The translations under genes and the position numbers were made by a program. Shown one piece after another: positions 5,687 to 12,534 of a stretch of DNA of 15,229 bases (positions are counted from its first letter, which is position 1; each line of letters starts with the position of its first letter). The DNA is taken from positions 1 to 15,229 of the forward strand of contig JAAZJW010000333.1 in NCBI GenBank assembly GCA_012800145.1, written 5' to 3'. Source of the stretch: Clostridiales bacterium. GTDB lineage: Bacteria; Bacillota; Clostridia; Peptostreptococcales; Natronincolaceae. The notes beneath the pieces were generated by a model. The model saw only the letters and a program-made list of their open reading frames with translations, did not search any database and had not been told where the DNA came from.

Positions 5687-7522
5687 GTGCTATATAGGGA
5701 GGTGCTTGAAATTAAAAAACCATTTAGAATTATAAGCTGTATATTCATTATTTTAATAACAATTATAGGTTCCTCTATAATATCATGTGGGGAACAATCT
5801 TTAAGTATTACAAATTGGAAAATAGAATCTAACATTTTGGAGAGTGGAGATCTCGGAATTACAGAAGATATAACATTTAATTTTAAGAGGAAATATAATG
5901 GCGTGTTCAGGGAAATAATTTTGGATGGCACTTCCGGTATCGAAGGAATAAAGGTAATAGAAAACGATAAAAATGGAATTTTGGAGTATAACAAGGTAGA
6001 TGGTGCCAAGAAGGGAGACAGCAATGTATTTTTGATCAATGAAAAAAACAATAGTGTAACATTACAAATTTTTTCCCCATCCGAAAACGAAAAGAAAACC
6101 TTTAGAATAATGTACACCATGAAAAATGTTGCTAAAAAATATAATGATACAGGAGAACTTTTTTATAAATTTTTAGGGGAACAAAATGACACTCCCATAG
6201 ACTCTTTTTTTGTAAATATAGTATTGCCCCGGAAGGATGCGGGCAATAGGGTAAGGATGTTTGCCCACGGACCTTTAAATGGGGAAATACACAAAATAAC
6301 AGATGACACTATTAATTTACGGGTACAGGATGTACCAAAAAGTACCCTTATAGAAGCCAGGATACTTTTTCCTAGGGAGTTTATACCCATTTCGCAAAAC
6401 ATTGTAAACAGAGATGCATATTCAGACATTATAAATGAAGAAACCGAATTGCAGGAGAAGATACAAAAAGGTTTGGTCAAAAAAGAGGCAACAGGGATGC
6501 TGTTTGGTAATATTGCAATTATACTGTCGGCAGTTGAAATTCTTACATTTATTTTTTTTCTCTTTAAATATCGCAGACTGAAAGATATACATGAAGAATT
6601 AAGACATTCAGAGGTGCCGGATGACAATACCCCGGCCATAGCAGGTTATATAATAGGTACCGGGATTAATGGTAACACAATAATTGCTACAATGCTGGAT
6701 CTTTATAGGAAGGGATATATAAAGATTGATGGGGGGGAAGAATTTAAAAAGAGAAGAAAAATATTAAGGGATTTTACCATAACCAAAACAAGGGAAGAAG
6801 ATGATAATCTCCTGAACCATGAAAAGCATTTTATGGGTTGGTTAATAGATGTTATGGGCAATGGAACAACCGTAACAACAGAGGATATAAAGAATTATAG
6901 GGAGAAGAAAAGCTCCGTGTTTACAAGGTATTATAACAAATGGACACAGTTGATAAAAGAAGATGCCAATAATAAAGGTTACTTTGACAGGAGCACTAGA
7001 AAGTATGGTTTGCTATTAATCATACTCTTTCCTATAGGGTTAATATTATCGATAATATCCCTGATAAACGAAAACATTCTGGGGTTGCCCTTGATATTTA
7101 CATCAATGTTGATGCTATTTCAAGGGGTTGTACTGCTGACCAGAAAATCTGATTATGGATATCATCAATATAAAAAATGGGTAGAATTTAGAAAACATAT
7201 GAAAAGGATTAAAAAGGATGACCCCGGGTATAGTATGGACAAATATCCAAAGGGTATTTCCCTAATATACGGGCTGGCATTTGGTATAGATAACAATATA
7301 CTGAATGAGCTTGGTGTTGAAGTAGCACATAGGGAAGATGCCTTTGCCTATGGGCACGGGTGGTTGTATTGGTATTTTATTTTTAACAGTAGCAGCAGTA
7401 ATGCATTCAGCAATAGTATAAACAATTCATTTGGCGGTACCACCTCATCAGTGGGAATGGGTGGAGGTTTCACCGGCGGCGGGGGTGGAGGAGCAGGCGG
7501 TGGTGGTGCGGGCGGATTCTAG
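5687..7522 (+). CDS. DUF2207 family membrane protein with glycine-rich C-terminus
   Basis: This large membrane protein of the DUF2207 family (YciQ-like), function unknown, has an N-terminal signal segment (KPFRIISCIFIILITIIGSS), an extracytoplasmic beta-rich domain to about residue 262, a membrane segment at about 268-294, a cytoplasmic region, two more membrane segments at about 440-487, and a tail after about residue 580 that is almost all Gly with Ala, Thr and Phe. Such tails are typical of the family. The signal ends in IISC, which could be a lipobox or an ordinary cleavage region. The start is unclear. The frame opens at GTG 5687, but the only strong Shine-Dalgarno, AGGGAGGTG (5696-5704), lies after it. 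In-frame candidates are GTG 5702 (inside that element) and ATT 5711 (ideally spaced). The frame limit is given here. It is probably transcribed with deoC. Confidence 0.85.
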   Translation: MLYREVLEIKKPFRIISCIFIILITIIGSSIISCGEQSLSITNWKIESNILESGDLGITEDITFNFKRKYNGVFREIILDGTSGIEGIKVIENDKNGILEYNKVDGAKKGDSNVFLINEKNNSVTLQIFSPSENEKKTFRIMYTMKNVAKKYNDTGELFYKFLGEQNDTPIDSFFVNIVLPRKDAGNRVRMFAHGPLNGEIHKITDDTINLRVQDVPKSTLIEARILFPREFIPISQNIVNRDAYSDIINEETELQEKIQKGLVKKEATGMLFGNIAIILSAVEILTFIFFLFKYRRLKDIHEELRHSEVPDDNTPAIAGYIIGTGINGNTIIATMLDLYRKGYIKIDGGEEFKKRRKILRDFTITKTREEDDNLLNHEKHFMGWLIDVMGNGTTVTTEDIKNYREKKSSVFTRYYNKWTQLIKEDANNKGYFDRSTRKYGLLLIILFPIGLILSIISLINENILGLPLIFTSMLMLFQGVVLLTRKSDYGYHQYKKWVEFRKHMKRIKKDDPGYSMDKYPKGISLIYGLAFGIDNNILNELGVEVAHREDAFAYGHGWLYWYFIFNSSSSNAFSNSINNSFGGTTSSVGMGGGFTGGGGGGAGGGGAGGF

Positions 7523-7626
7523 TTTAAAATGGTTAAGGCCGGCCATATTTAACACCTAAAGAATTTATAAATATAAAAAATTAGGATAGTATTATGTAAT
7601 AAAAAAATATAAGGGGGATTTATATA

Positions 7627-8208
7627 ATGAAGGCTTTAGTTATTCTTGGTAGCCCGAGGATTAATATGAATACTGATACCTTGCTAAATGAGGTAATCAA
7701 GGGGTTGCAATCACAAAATGTGGAAGTAGAGAAAATAATATTGAGTAGACTAAAATTTGAACCTTGTATTGCATGCGATGTCTGTGCGGAAACCGGACAT
7801 TGTTATAAACAGGATGATCTGACAAGTATTTATGATAAATTCAACAATTCCGATATTATAATTGTCGGTTCGCCCATGTATTTTAATTCGGTGACAGCCA
7901 TAACAAAAGCCATGATCGACAGGTGTCAATCTTTTTGGTCCAGTAAATATAAATTAAACCGATCTTCCATAGACAGGAATAGAAAAAGAAGGGGCATGTT
8001 TGTGGGTGTGGGCGGAGCAAAATATACCGAATTGGAAAAGGGCTTTATTGGGGCTACAGTGGTGATGGAATTGTTTTTCAGGGCAACTAACACCGAATAT
8101 ATGTATAACATGCTTGTAGATAACACAGATGAGGTATTTGTGGGTGATCGTGAAGAATTACTCAAAGAAGCATATGAAATGGGTATTAAACTCACAAAAA
8201 CTGAGTAG
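7627..8208 (+). CDS. Iron-sulfur flavoprotein (Isf-like), NADPH-dependent FMN reductase fold
   Basis: This 193-residue cytosolic redox protein has a flavodoxin-like fold. It starts with strand and phosphate loop MKALVILGSPRINMNTDTLL (FMN binding) and continues with DIIIVGSPMYFNSVTAITKAMIDR, the second FMN-contact loop. The Cys cluster C47-x2-C50-x2-C53-x5-C59 is the compact motif that carries the [4Fe-4S] centre of Isf-type flavoproteins of anaerobes. Members pass electrons between ferredoxin and acceptors, or reduce O2 and peroxide. The acceptor here is unknown. Start ATG at 7627 follows AAGGGGGAT with an 8-base gap. The gene stands alone, converges on ychF and ends before a hairpin. Plain FMN reductase or quinone reductase without a cluster is less likely, because all four Cys are spaced correctly. 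Confidence 0.9.
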   Translation: MKALVILGSPRINMNTDTLLNEVIKGLQSQNVEVEKIILSRLKFEPCIACDVCAETGHCYKQDDLTSIYDKFNNSDIIIVGSPMYFNSVTAITKAMIDRCQSFWSSKYKLNRSSIDRNRKRRGMFVGVGGAKYTELEKGFIGATVVMELFFRATNTEYMYNMLVDNTDEVFVGDREELLKEAYEMGIKLTKTE

Positions 8209-8216
8209 CGTGGCGT

Positions 8217-8241
8217 GGGGACGGTTTAGGTTGCCGTCCCC
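8217..8241. terminator. Hairpin between convergent flavoprotein gene and ychF
   Basis: GGGGACGG (8217-8224) and CCGTCCCC (8234-8241) make a GC-rich 8-bp stem around a 9-base loop. The plus-strand tail is GACACATTTATTATA. It lies between two stop codons on opposite strands and may serve both. The T-run is weak on either strand. Confidence 0.6.
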
Positions 8242-8251
8242 GACACATTTA

Positions 8252-9346
8252 TTATACATTAAACCTGAATAATATAACATCCCCATCCTGTACTACGTAT
8301 TCCTTACCCTCCAGTTTTATAAGACCCTTTTCTTTGGCCGCAGCACTGCTACCATGCTTTACCAGATCCTCAAAGGCAACAACCTCGGCACGTATAAATC
8401 CCCTTTCGAAATCTGTGTGAATTTTGCCTGCGGCTTTCGGTGCTTTGGTTCCTTTTTTGATTGTCCAGGCCCTTATTTCCTCGGACTCAGTAGTTAGAAA
8501 ACTTATTAACCCCAAAAGAGAGTAGCAGGCTTGAATTAAACGTTCTAGGCCTGATTGTTTTAATTTCAACTCTTCCAAAAAAAATTGTTTTTCATCATCT
8601 TCCAATTCGGATATTTCCGCCTCAATTTCAGCACAAATAACAATTACCTCAGCGTTTTCATTTTCTGCAAATTTTTTTAGTGCCTCTACATATAGGTTAT
8701 CTGCTCCATCATTCACAATATCATTTTCAGGGACATTTGCTACATAAATTACAGGTTTTGAGGTAAGCAGATTAAAGGTTTCCAGCATTTTACTTTCGTC
8801 TTTAGTACAGCTTAAGGTTCTGGCAGGTAGTCCCTCTTCCAAAATGGCGTTAATTTTTCTTAAAAACTCAAGTTCTGTTGCCAAATTTTTATCACCCTTG
8901 AGTAATTTTTCGATTTTTTCAATCATTTTTTCAATCATTTGCAGGTCTGAGAAGATTAATTCAAGATTAACTATTTCAATATCCCTCAGGGGATCTATAT
9001 TCTCATCGATATGTGTAATGTTGGTATCTTCGAAACACCTGACAACGTGAACAATAGAAGTTACTTCGCGAATATGGGACAGGAACTTATTTCCTAATCC
9101 TTCTCCCTTATATGCTCCCTTTACCAAACCTGCAATATCATAAAATTTAATTGTGGTCGGTACCACTTTTTCGAATTTGTATATATCTTTTAAAACGTTT
9201 AATCTATAATCCGGTACAGGTACTATTCCAATGTTAGGTTCTATAGTACAAAAAGGGTAGTTGGCTGATTCTGCTTTTGCTCCCGTGAGTGCATTAAATA
9301 ATGTACTTTTCCCCACGTTGGGTAGGCCGATAATGCCCAGTTTCAT
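8252..9346 (-). CDS. ychF: YchF/Obg-like ribosome-associated ATPase
   Basis: This universally conserved P-loop protein binds the ribosome and hydrolyses ATP rather than GTP. It is linked to translation and stress responses. Visible features are Walker A GLPNVGKS at 7-14, switch region DIAGLVKGA at 70-78 with the following GEGLGNKFL, and the altered G4 motif NVPE at 204-207 in place of NKxD, which explains ATP specificity. A coiled-coil region lies near 125-170, and the C-terminal TGS domain ends in GDVILFRFNV. The start is ATG at 9346, giving 364 residues, the family length; GAAAGGAAG lies just upstream on the minus strand. A start at 9373 is possible but would add nine residues not found in the family. 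The gene stands alone with its own promoter. Confidence 0.97.
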   Translation of the reverse strand: MKLGIIGLPNVGKSTLFNALTGAKAESANYPFCTIEPNIGIVPVPDYRLNVLKDIYKFEKVVPTTIKFYDIAGLVKGAYKGEGLGNKFLSHIREVTSIVHVVRCFEDTNITHIDENIDPLRDIEIVNLELIFSDLQMIEKMIEKIEKLLKGDKNLATELEFLRKINAILEEGLPARTLSCTKDESKMLETFNLLTSKPVIYVANVPENDIVNDGADNLYVEALKKFAENENAEVIVICAEIEAEISELEDDEKQFFLEELKLKQSGLERLIQACYSLLGLISFLTTESEEIRAWTIKKGTKAPKAAGKIHTDFERGFIRAEVVAFEDLVKHGSSAAAKEKGLIKLEGKEYVVQDGDVILFRFNV

Positions 9347-9409
9347 TAAAATCTTCCTTTCTATATTAAACATATACTTTAGCCGATATCAAAGGTAAAT
9401 ATACTAAAG

Positions 9410-9438
9410 ATTATACAATAACCTTTATCGATTGGCAA
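9410..9438 (-). promoter_or_regulatory. Sigma-A promoter for ychF
   Basis: On the minus strand TTGCCA (complement of 9433-9438) and a perfect TATAAT (complement of 9410-9415) are separated by exactly 17 bases, 64 bases upstream of the ychF start. The -35 matches the consensus at five of six positions. Confidence 0.7.
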
Positions 9439-9620
9439 CAAACCCCACAACCCTGAGTTATAGATTTATCCTTTTTTTGGTTGTATAGGACCACGATATA
9501 TAGGGTATTTTTAAAACAAAAAAATTTTAATTTGAATTATGTTAATCAATAGAAAATAGTGAAAAATATAGCTTAATAAAAAGAAGTATAGGAGAGACAA
9601 TATATACAGGAGGTGATATT

Positions 9621-10250
9621 TTGAAAAATAAAAATATAATACTAGCAGTCTGTATATTATTACTTGTGTCTCTAGCAATAATAGGGTGCAGGCCGGCTCA
9701 AAGACCTGATCCGCGTACAGCACCAGACCCGAACCAACAAGGTATGGACAGAGATGGGATTTCAGACAGAAACAATGCTCCGGGAACGGGTTTGGGAGAG
9801 CCGGGAGACAACAGAATGTTTACGGATAATGACAGACCTTTTACAGATGATAGAACCATGGATGATAGGACCAACATGGATAATAGGTCTACCATGGATA
9901 ACAGGACTACTACAGGTGATACGCGCGACAGGGTTAATAGAATTGTAAGGGAAGTTGAAGATATAAGGGACGTGAGAAGAGCAGCGGTGGTTGTTACAGA
10001 TCGTACCGCACTGGTAGGTGTAGATATGACGTCCGGGACAAAAGGTGAGCTAAACAGCCAGATTAAGCAGGAAGTAGAAGACGCAGTCAGGAGAGCTGAC
10101 AAAGATATAACCAGGGTCAGCGTATCGGCGGATCCGGACATATTTACAAGAATAGAAAATATCGCAAGAAGCATAGGAGATGGGCGTCCATTGAGTGGAT
10201 TTAGTACTGAAATAGAGGAAATTATGAGGAGGATAACACCGGGTGCGTAA
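9621..10250 (+). CDS. YhcN/YlaJ-family sporulation lipoprotein
   Basis: This predicted spore lipoprotein has a signal (KNKNIILAVCILLLVSLAI) and a lipobox IIGC with Cys23. A disordered linker at about 24-103 is rich in Pro, Asp, Asn and Arg, including an imperfect tandem repeat DDRTM / DDRTNM / DNRSTM / DNRTTT at about 76-96. The C-terminal domain at about 104-209 matches the YhcN/YlaJ family: VNRIVREVEDIRDVRRAAVVVTD, then VGVDM, then helix-strand units ending in EIMRRI. Homologues in Bacillus are forespore-expressed and affect germination or outgrowth; that role is carried over by family. The start is TTG at 9621 with a perfect AGGAGGTGAT Shine-Dalgarno 3 bases upstream of the spacing optimum. 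No clear sigma-G promoter could be read upstream. Confidence 0.9.
   Translation: MKNKNIILAVCILLLVSLAIIGCRPAQRPDPRTAPDPNQQGMDRDGISDRNNAPGTGLGEPGDNRMFTDNDRPFTDDRTMDDRTNMDNRSTMDNRTTTGDTRDRVNRIVREVEDIRDVRRAAVVVTDRTALVGVDMTSGTKGELNSQIKQEVEDAVRRADKDITRVSVSADPDIFTRIENIARSIGDGRPLSGFSTEIEEIMRRITPGA
9846..9914 (+). repeat. Short tandem repeat inside the YhcN-family gene
   Basis: About four imperfect units of 15-18 bases (GATGATAGAACCATG, then GATGATAGGACCAACATG and similar) encode the D-D/N-R-T/S-x-M linker repeats. The units remain in frame, as expected for a repeat that can vary in number without breaking the gene. Confidence 0.6.
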
Positions 10251-10420
10251 ACCGGATTCGGTTTTGAAAAATTATTTTCTTTTAGATTCCAAAGATTAAG
10301 CAATGTCTTTAATGTTGATATTTATACAATATATCATCTGAAGGCTCGGATTTAAGCTATGGTCATTTAGACAAGAATGCCGGAATTTCCGCTTGGGCGG
10401 TAAATTGGAAAAACATGAAT

Positions 10421-10454
10421 AGAGACGGGAATATCTCCGTCTTTATTTATTTTT
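10421..10454 (+). terminator. Rho-independent terminator before lgt
   Basis: AGAGACGG (10421-10428) pairs with CCGTCTTT (10437-10444, one G-U pair) around an 8-base loop and is followed by TTTATTTATTTTT. It would end transcripts from the YhcN-family gene or from any RNA made in the gap. Confidence 0.75.
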
Positions 10455-10475
10455 GAATAGAAACCTAAACCGCTC

Positions 10476-10504
10476 TTTTCAATATGCACTGAATGTAATA
10501 TAAT
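10476..10504 (+). promoter_or_regulatory. Sigma-A promoter for lgt
   Basis: TTTTCA (10476-10481), 17 bases, then a perfect TATAAT (10499-10504), 54 bases before the lgt start and just after a terminator. This position supports separate transcription of lgt. Confidence 0.55.
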
Positions 10505-10558
10505 ATTATAGGATGTAATCCGGGGTATGCATGGATTGTCCCAACAAGGAGGGATTCG

Positions 10559-11293
10559 ATGAATCCGACAGCTTTTAAAGTTTTCGGGGTAGAAGTTGCT
10601 TGGTATGGTATTCTGATTTCTCTTGGCATATTGTTTGGAATTGTTGTGGCCACACATAGGGCTAAAAAAGAGGGCTTATATGCTGATGTTATAGTAGATC
10701 TAGCGCTTGTGGCAGTACCTGCTGCAATTATTGGAGCCAGAATATATTATGTTATGTTCAGTTGGGATTTTTATAAACAGAACCCGAATGAAATTTTTAA
10801 TGTAAGACAAGGTGGCCTGGCCATACACGGTGCCATTATTGCCGGGATATTAGTAGGATACCTGTTTTGTCGTCATAAAAAAATTGGATTTTGGACCCTT
10901 GCCGATGTATGTGCTCCGAGCATTATACTGGGACAAGCAATTGGAAGATGGGGTAATTTTGTCAATCGGGAAGCTCATGGTGGGCCTACAAATTTACCAT
11001 GGGGTATTGAGGTAAACAACATAAAGGTACACCCTACATTTTTATATGAATCATTATGGAATTTCATGGTATTTGCTTTCTTGTTATATTATTCCGATAA
11101 AAAGAAATATAATGGACAGGTATTTATTTTTTATATAATTTTATATTCTCTTGCCAGGTATTTTATAGAAGGTTTAAGAACCGACAGCCTAATGTTGGGC
11201 CCCCTAAGGGTTGCGCAATTGGTGAGTATAATAAGTATCATTGGTGCAGTTATCATAGATTTAGCTGCAAGGAAACGGGGCGACCGGGTATAA
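10559..11293 (+). CDS. lgt: Prolipoprotein diacylglyceryl transferase
   Basis: Lgt is the integral membrane enzyme that moves diacylglycerol from phosphatidylglycerol to the lipobox Cys of prolipoproteins, the first step of lipoprotein maturation. The 244-residue protein shows the catalytic-region His90 in GGLAIHGAI, the family signature GRWGNFVNREAHGG at 129-142 (with Arg130, Asn133, Asn136 and Glu138), HPTFLYES at 158-165, and EGLRTDS at 204-210. About seven membrane segments are visible, including 16-32, 47-65, 88-104, 187-203 and 217-234. ATG at 10559 follows AAGGAGGG with a 6-base gap. Two probable clients, the lipoproteins at 79 and 9621, are in this window. lspA, the usual partner, is not. 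Confidence 0.97.
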   Translation: MNPTAFKVFGVEVAWYGILISLGILFGIVVATHRAKKEGLYADVIVDLALVAVPAAIIGARIYYVMFSWDFYKQNPNEIFNVRQGGLAIHGAIIAGILVGYLFCRHKKIGFWTLADVCAPSIILGQAIGRWGNFVNREAHGGPTNLPWGIEVNNIKVHPTFLYESLWNFMVFAFLLYYSDKKKYNGQVFIFYIILYSLARYFIEGLRTDSLMLGPLRVAQLVSIISIIGAVIIDLAARKRGDRV

Positions 11294-11420
11294 AACTGAG
11301 CATTCATAAATTGGGGCTTATGTACAGGGTATAATATGCTATATAGACAAGTTTACGCATAAAACCCGATTAGCATTACTAAAACGAGTAATTCAGAGAA
11401 AAAAATAACAAATATTTGAT

Positions 11421-11434
11421 AATATTGCAATATT
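11421..11434. promoter_or_regulatory. 14-base palindrome upstream of the spo0E-like promoter
   Basis: AATATTGCAATATT is a perfect 14-base palindrome. It ends 14 bases before the TTGACA of the promoter that follows, a normal position for an activator or repressor site. It is AT-rich in an AT-rich region, so chance is a real alternative. Confidence 0.3.
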
Positions 11435-11448
11435 CAACTCAATTTTAC

Positions 11449-11477
11449 TTGACAAACCTCTCCTATTTAAATAAAAT
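11449..11477 (+). promoter_or_regulatory. Sigma-A promoter for the spo0E-like gene
   Basis: A perfect TTGACA (11449-11454) and TAAAAT (11472-11477) are separated by exactly 17 bases, 64 bases before the small gene. It is the best-formed promoter in the window. A second TTGACA at 11492-11497 has only a weak -10 (TAGATA). Confidence 0.75.
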
Positions 11478-11541
11478 ATAGACTATATTGTTTGACATGG
11501 GCTCTTGTGAGTCATAGATAAGGAAAATTGGGGTGGGAAAG

Positions 11542-11691
11542 ATGTTAAAGAGTGAAATTGAGAGGCTCCAAAACATATTAAATGACGCCATTGAAGGTGA
11601 GCAGGATGATGAATTAATATATGATTTGAGCACTCAGTTAGACGAACTAATAGTAAGTTATTACAGGGAGATGGAATTAAAGGTTAGCTGA
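11542..11691 (+). CDS. Spo0E-like small regulatory phosphatase
   Basis: This 49-residue protein matches the Spo0E-like family, whose members dephosphorylate Spo0A~P and delay entry into sporulation. It forms two helices: residues 1-18 (KSEIERLQNILNDAI) and 24-45, which carry the family motif S30-T-Q-L-D34 (S-x-x-x-D, usually SQELD) followed by ELIVSYYRE. The short linker GEQDDE lies between. Ser30 and Asp34 fit the conserved residues of the motif, and the Asp is needed for activity in studied members. ATG at 11542 follows GGGGTGGG with a 4-6 base gap. A strong promoter lies upstream and a terminator downstream, so the gene is a single-gene unit between lgt and the division cluster. Some family members act on other targets, so Spo0A as substrate is inference. 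Confidence 0.85.
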   Translation: MLKSEIERLQNILNDAIEGEQDDELIYDLSTQLDELIVSYYREMELKVS

Positions 11692-11872
11692 GTATATTGG
11701 CAACCTATTTAATTTTAGCAAGTTTCAATATATAAAAAATTTACTTAGGCATATGTCAAGAATTAAATATTTAATAGATTACTAATGAATTAACTATACT
11801 TGGGACGAAGATGGTTAATTACAAAATTTAAACAAAAGTTATACTAAACAAACATGTTAGATAACTTATTAT

Positions 11873-11899
11873 AACTGCCGTTGTACGGCGGTTTTTTTT
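11873..11899 (+). terminator. Strong rho-independent terminator
   Basis: AACTGCCG (11873-11880) and CGGCGGTT (11886-11893, one G-U pair) form an 8-bp stem with a TTGTA loop, followed by an unbroken run of eight T from 11892 to 11899. It insulates the division cluster from upstream transcription. Confidence 0.88.
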
Positions 11900-12013
11900 A
11901 TGACTTGATCCAAATTTTTTTCAGTTTTTCATTTCTGGTTTTTAATCCCAACTTATAGGACTGTAGAGGCAATTACCTTTATTTTTTAAAATTTAATTTT
12001 AAATAAGAAGGAT

Positions 12014-12042
12014 TTTATAAAAAATAATAGAACTAGTATATA
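12014..12042 (+). promoter_or_regulatory. Possible promoter of the mraZ operon
   Basis: TTTATA (12014-12019), 17 bases, then TATATA (12037-12042), immediately upstream of the MraZ boxes. Both elements match at only part of the consensus, and other AT-rich hexamers nearby could serve. The position is right for repression by MraZ. Confidence 0.4.
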
Positions 12043-12069
12043 AAAGTGGCACAAAGTGGCATGTGGTGG
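12043..12069 (+). promoter_or_regulatory. MraZ-box repeats, likely autoregulatory operator
   Basis: AAAGTGG (12043-12049), AAAGTGG (12053-12059) and GTGGTGG (12063-12069) recur at exact 10-base intervals, one per helical turn on the same face. Known MraZ operators are direct TGG-containing repeats at this spacing upstream of mraZ, where MraZ represses its own operon. The boxes end 28 bases before the mraZ start. Confidence 0.8.
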
Positions 12070-12097
12070 GTTAAAAACCCATAAAGGTGGGGAAGAA

Positions 12098-12529
12098 ATG
12101 TTTATCGGGGAATATTGCCATTCGGTTGACGTCAAGGGAAGAGTAAGTATTCCGGCAAAATTTAGGGAAGAACTGGGGGAAAATTTTGTTCTTACAAAGG
12201 GGCTGGATAATTGTTTATTTATATATTCCATGGATGAATGGGGCATATTAGAAAACAAACTAAAACAATTACCTTTAACTAACAGGGATGCAAGAGCCTT
12301 TGTGAGATTCTTTTTTTCCGGCGCAACTGAATGCGAACTGGATAGCCAGGGAAGAATAAGGATTGCAAATAATCTGAGGGAACATGCCAATCTGCGAAAG
12401 GATGCTGTAATCATAGGCGTAGGTACAAGGGTAGAAATTTGGAGTAACCATGAATGGCAAAAATATAATAATGATGATAATCTGAGTTACGATGAAATAG
12501 CAAACAAAATGGAGGAACTGGGTATTTAA
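12098..12529 (+). CDS. mraZ: Transcriptional regulator MraZ
   Basis: This DNA-binding protein forms a ring-shaped oligomer and represses the division and cell-wall cluster that it heads. The 143-residue length is standard. Two swapped-hairpin AbrB-type halves are seen, each with its motif: DVKGRVSIP at 11-19 and DSQGRIRI at 82-89. Start ATG at 12098 follows AAAGGTGGGG. An in-frame ATG at 12061 lies inside the operator repeats and is rejected because the MFIGEY N-terminus is the family start. Three operator boxes precede the gene. Its stop is 5 bases from the rsmH start, so the two are translationally coupled or nearly so. Confidence 0.96.
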   Translation: MFIGEYCHSVDVKGRVSIPAKFREELGENFVLTKGLDNCLFIYSMDEWGILENKLKQLPLTNRDARAFVRFFFSGATECELDSQGRIRIANNLREHANLRKDAVIIGVGTRVEIWSNHEWQKYNNDDNLSYDEIANKMEELGI

Positions 12530-12534
12530 CAAAT

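Larger units (their letters stand above)
10251..10558 (+). other. 308-base gap between YhcN-family gene and lgt
   Basis: No gene with a usable start and ribosome site was found. The gap opens with a small hairpin at the stop codon (AAACCG, GATT loop, CGGTTT; 10249-10264). An open stretch of about 44 codons runs from 10319 to a TGA at 10455-10457 and reads like protein, but it has no start at its head. Inside it is a hairpin at 10380-10408 (arms AATTTCCGC and GCGG-T-AAATT), then a terminator at 10421-10454. The lgt promoter and ribosome site complete the gap. Confidence 0.6.
11692..12097 (+). other. 406-base gap between spo0E-like gene and mraZ
   Basis: No gene could be supported here. The first 180 bases are AT-rich and lead to a strong terminator, so they form a long 3' untranslated region or could hold a small RNA. 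The last 60 bases hold a possible mraZ promoter, the MraZ boxes and the ribosome site. Confidence 0.6.

Noticed and set aside
5617..6120. Minus-strand open frame over the deoC end and DUF2207 start
   Set aside because: It is a shadow of the two sense genes, with no ribosome site and Phe/Ile/Ser-rich composition.
7531..7552. GGCCGGCC palindrome flanked by GTTAA and TTAAC after the DUF2207 gene
   Set aside because: The stem would have no proper loop and there is no T-run. It is too short to call a terminator or operator.
9500..9600. Search for a sigma-G or sigma-K promoter before the YhcN-family gene
   Set aside because: TGAATT- and TATA-like words are present, but no pair with the right -10 (CATAnTA) and spacing could be found.
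9698..10303. 201-codon open frame antisense to the YhcN-family gene
   Set aside because: It lies wholly opposite a well-supported lipoprotein gene with a perfect ribosome site, is rich in Ser/Leu/Val as expected for an antisense read, and has no Shine-Dalgarno.
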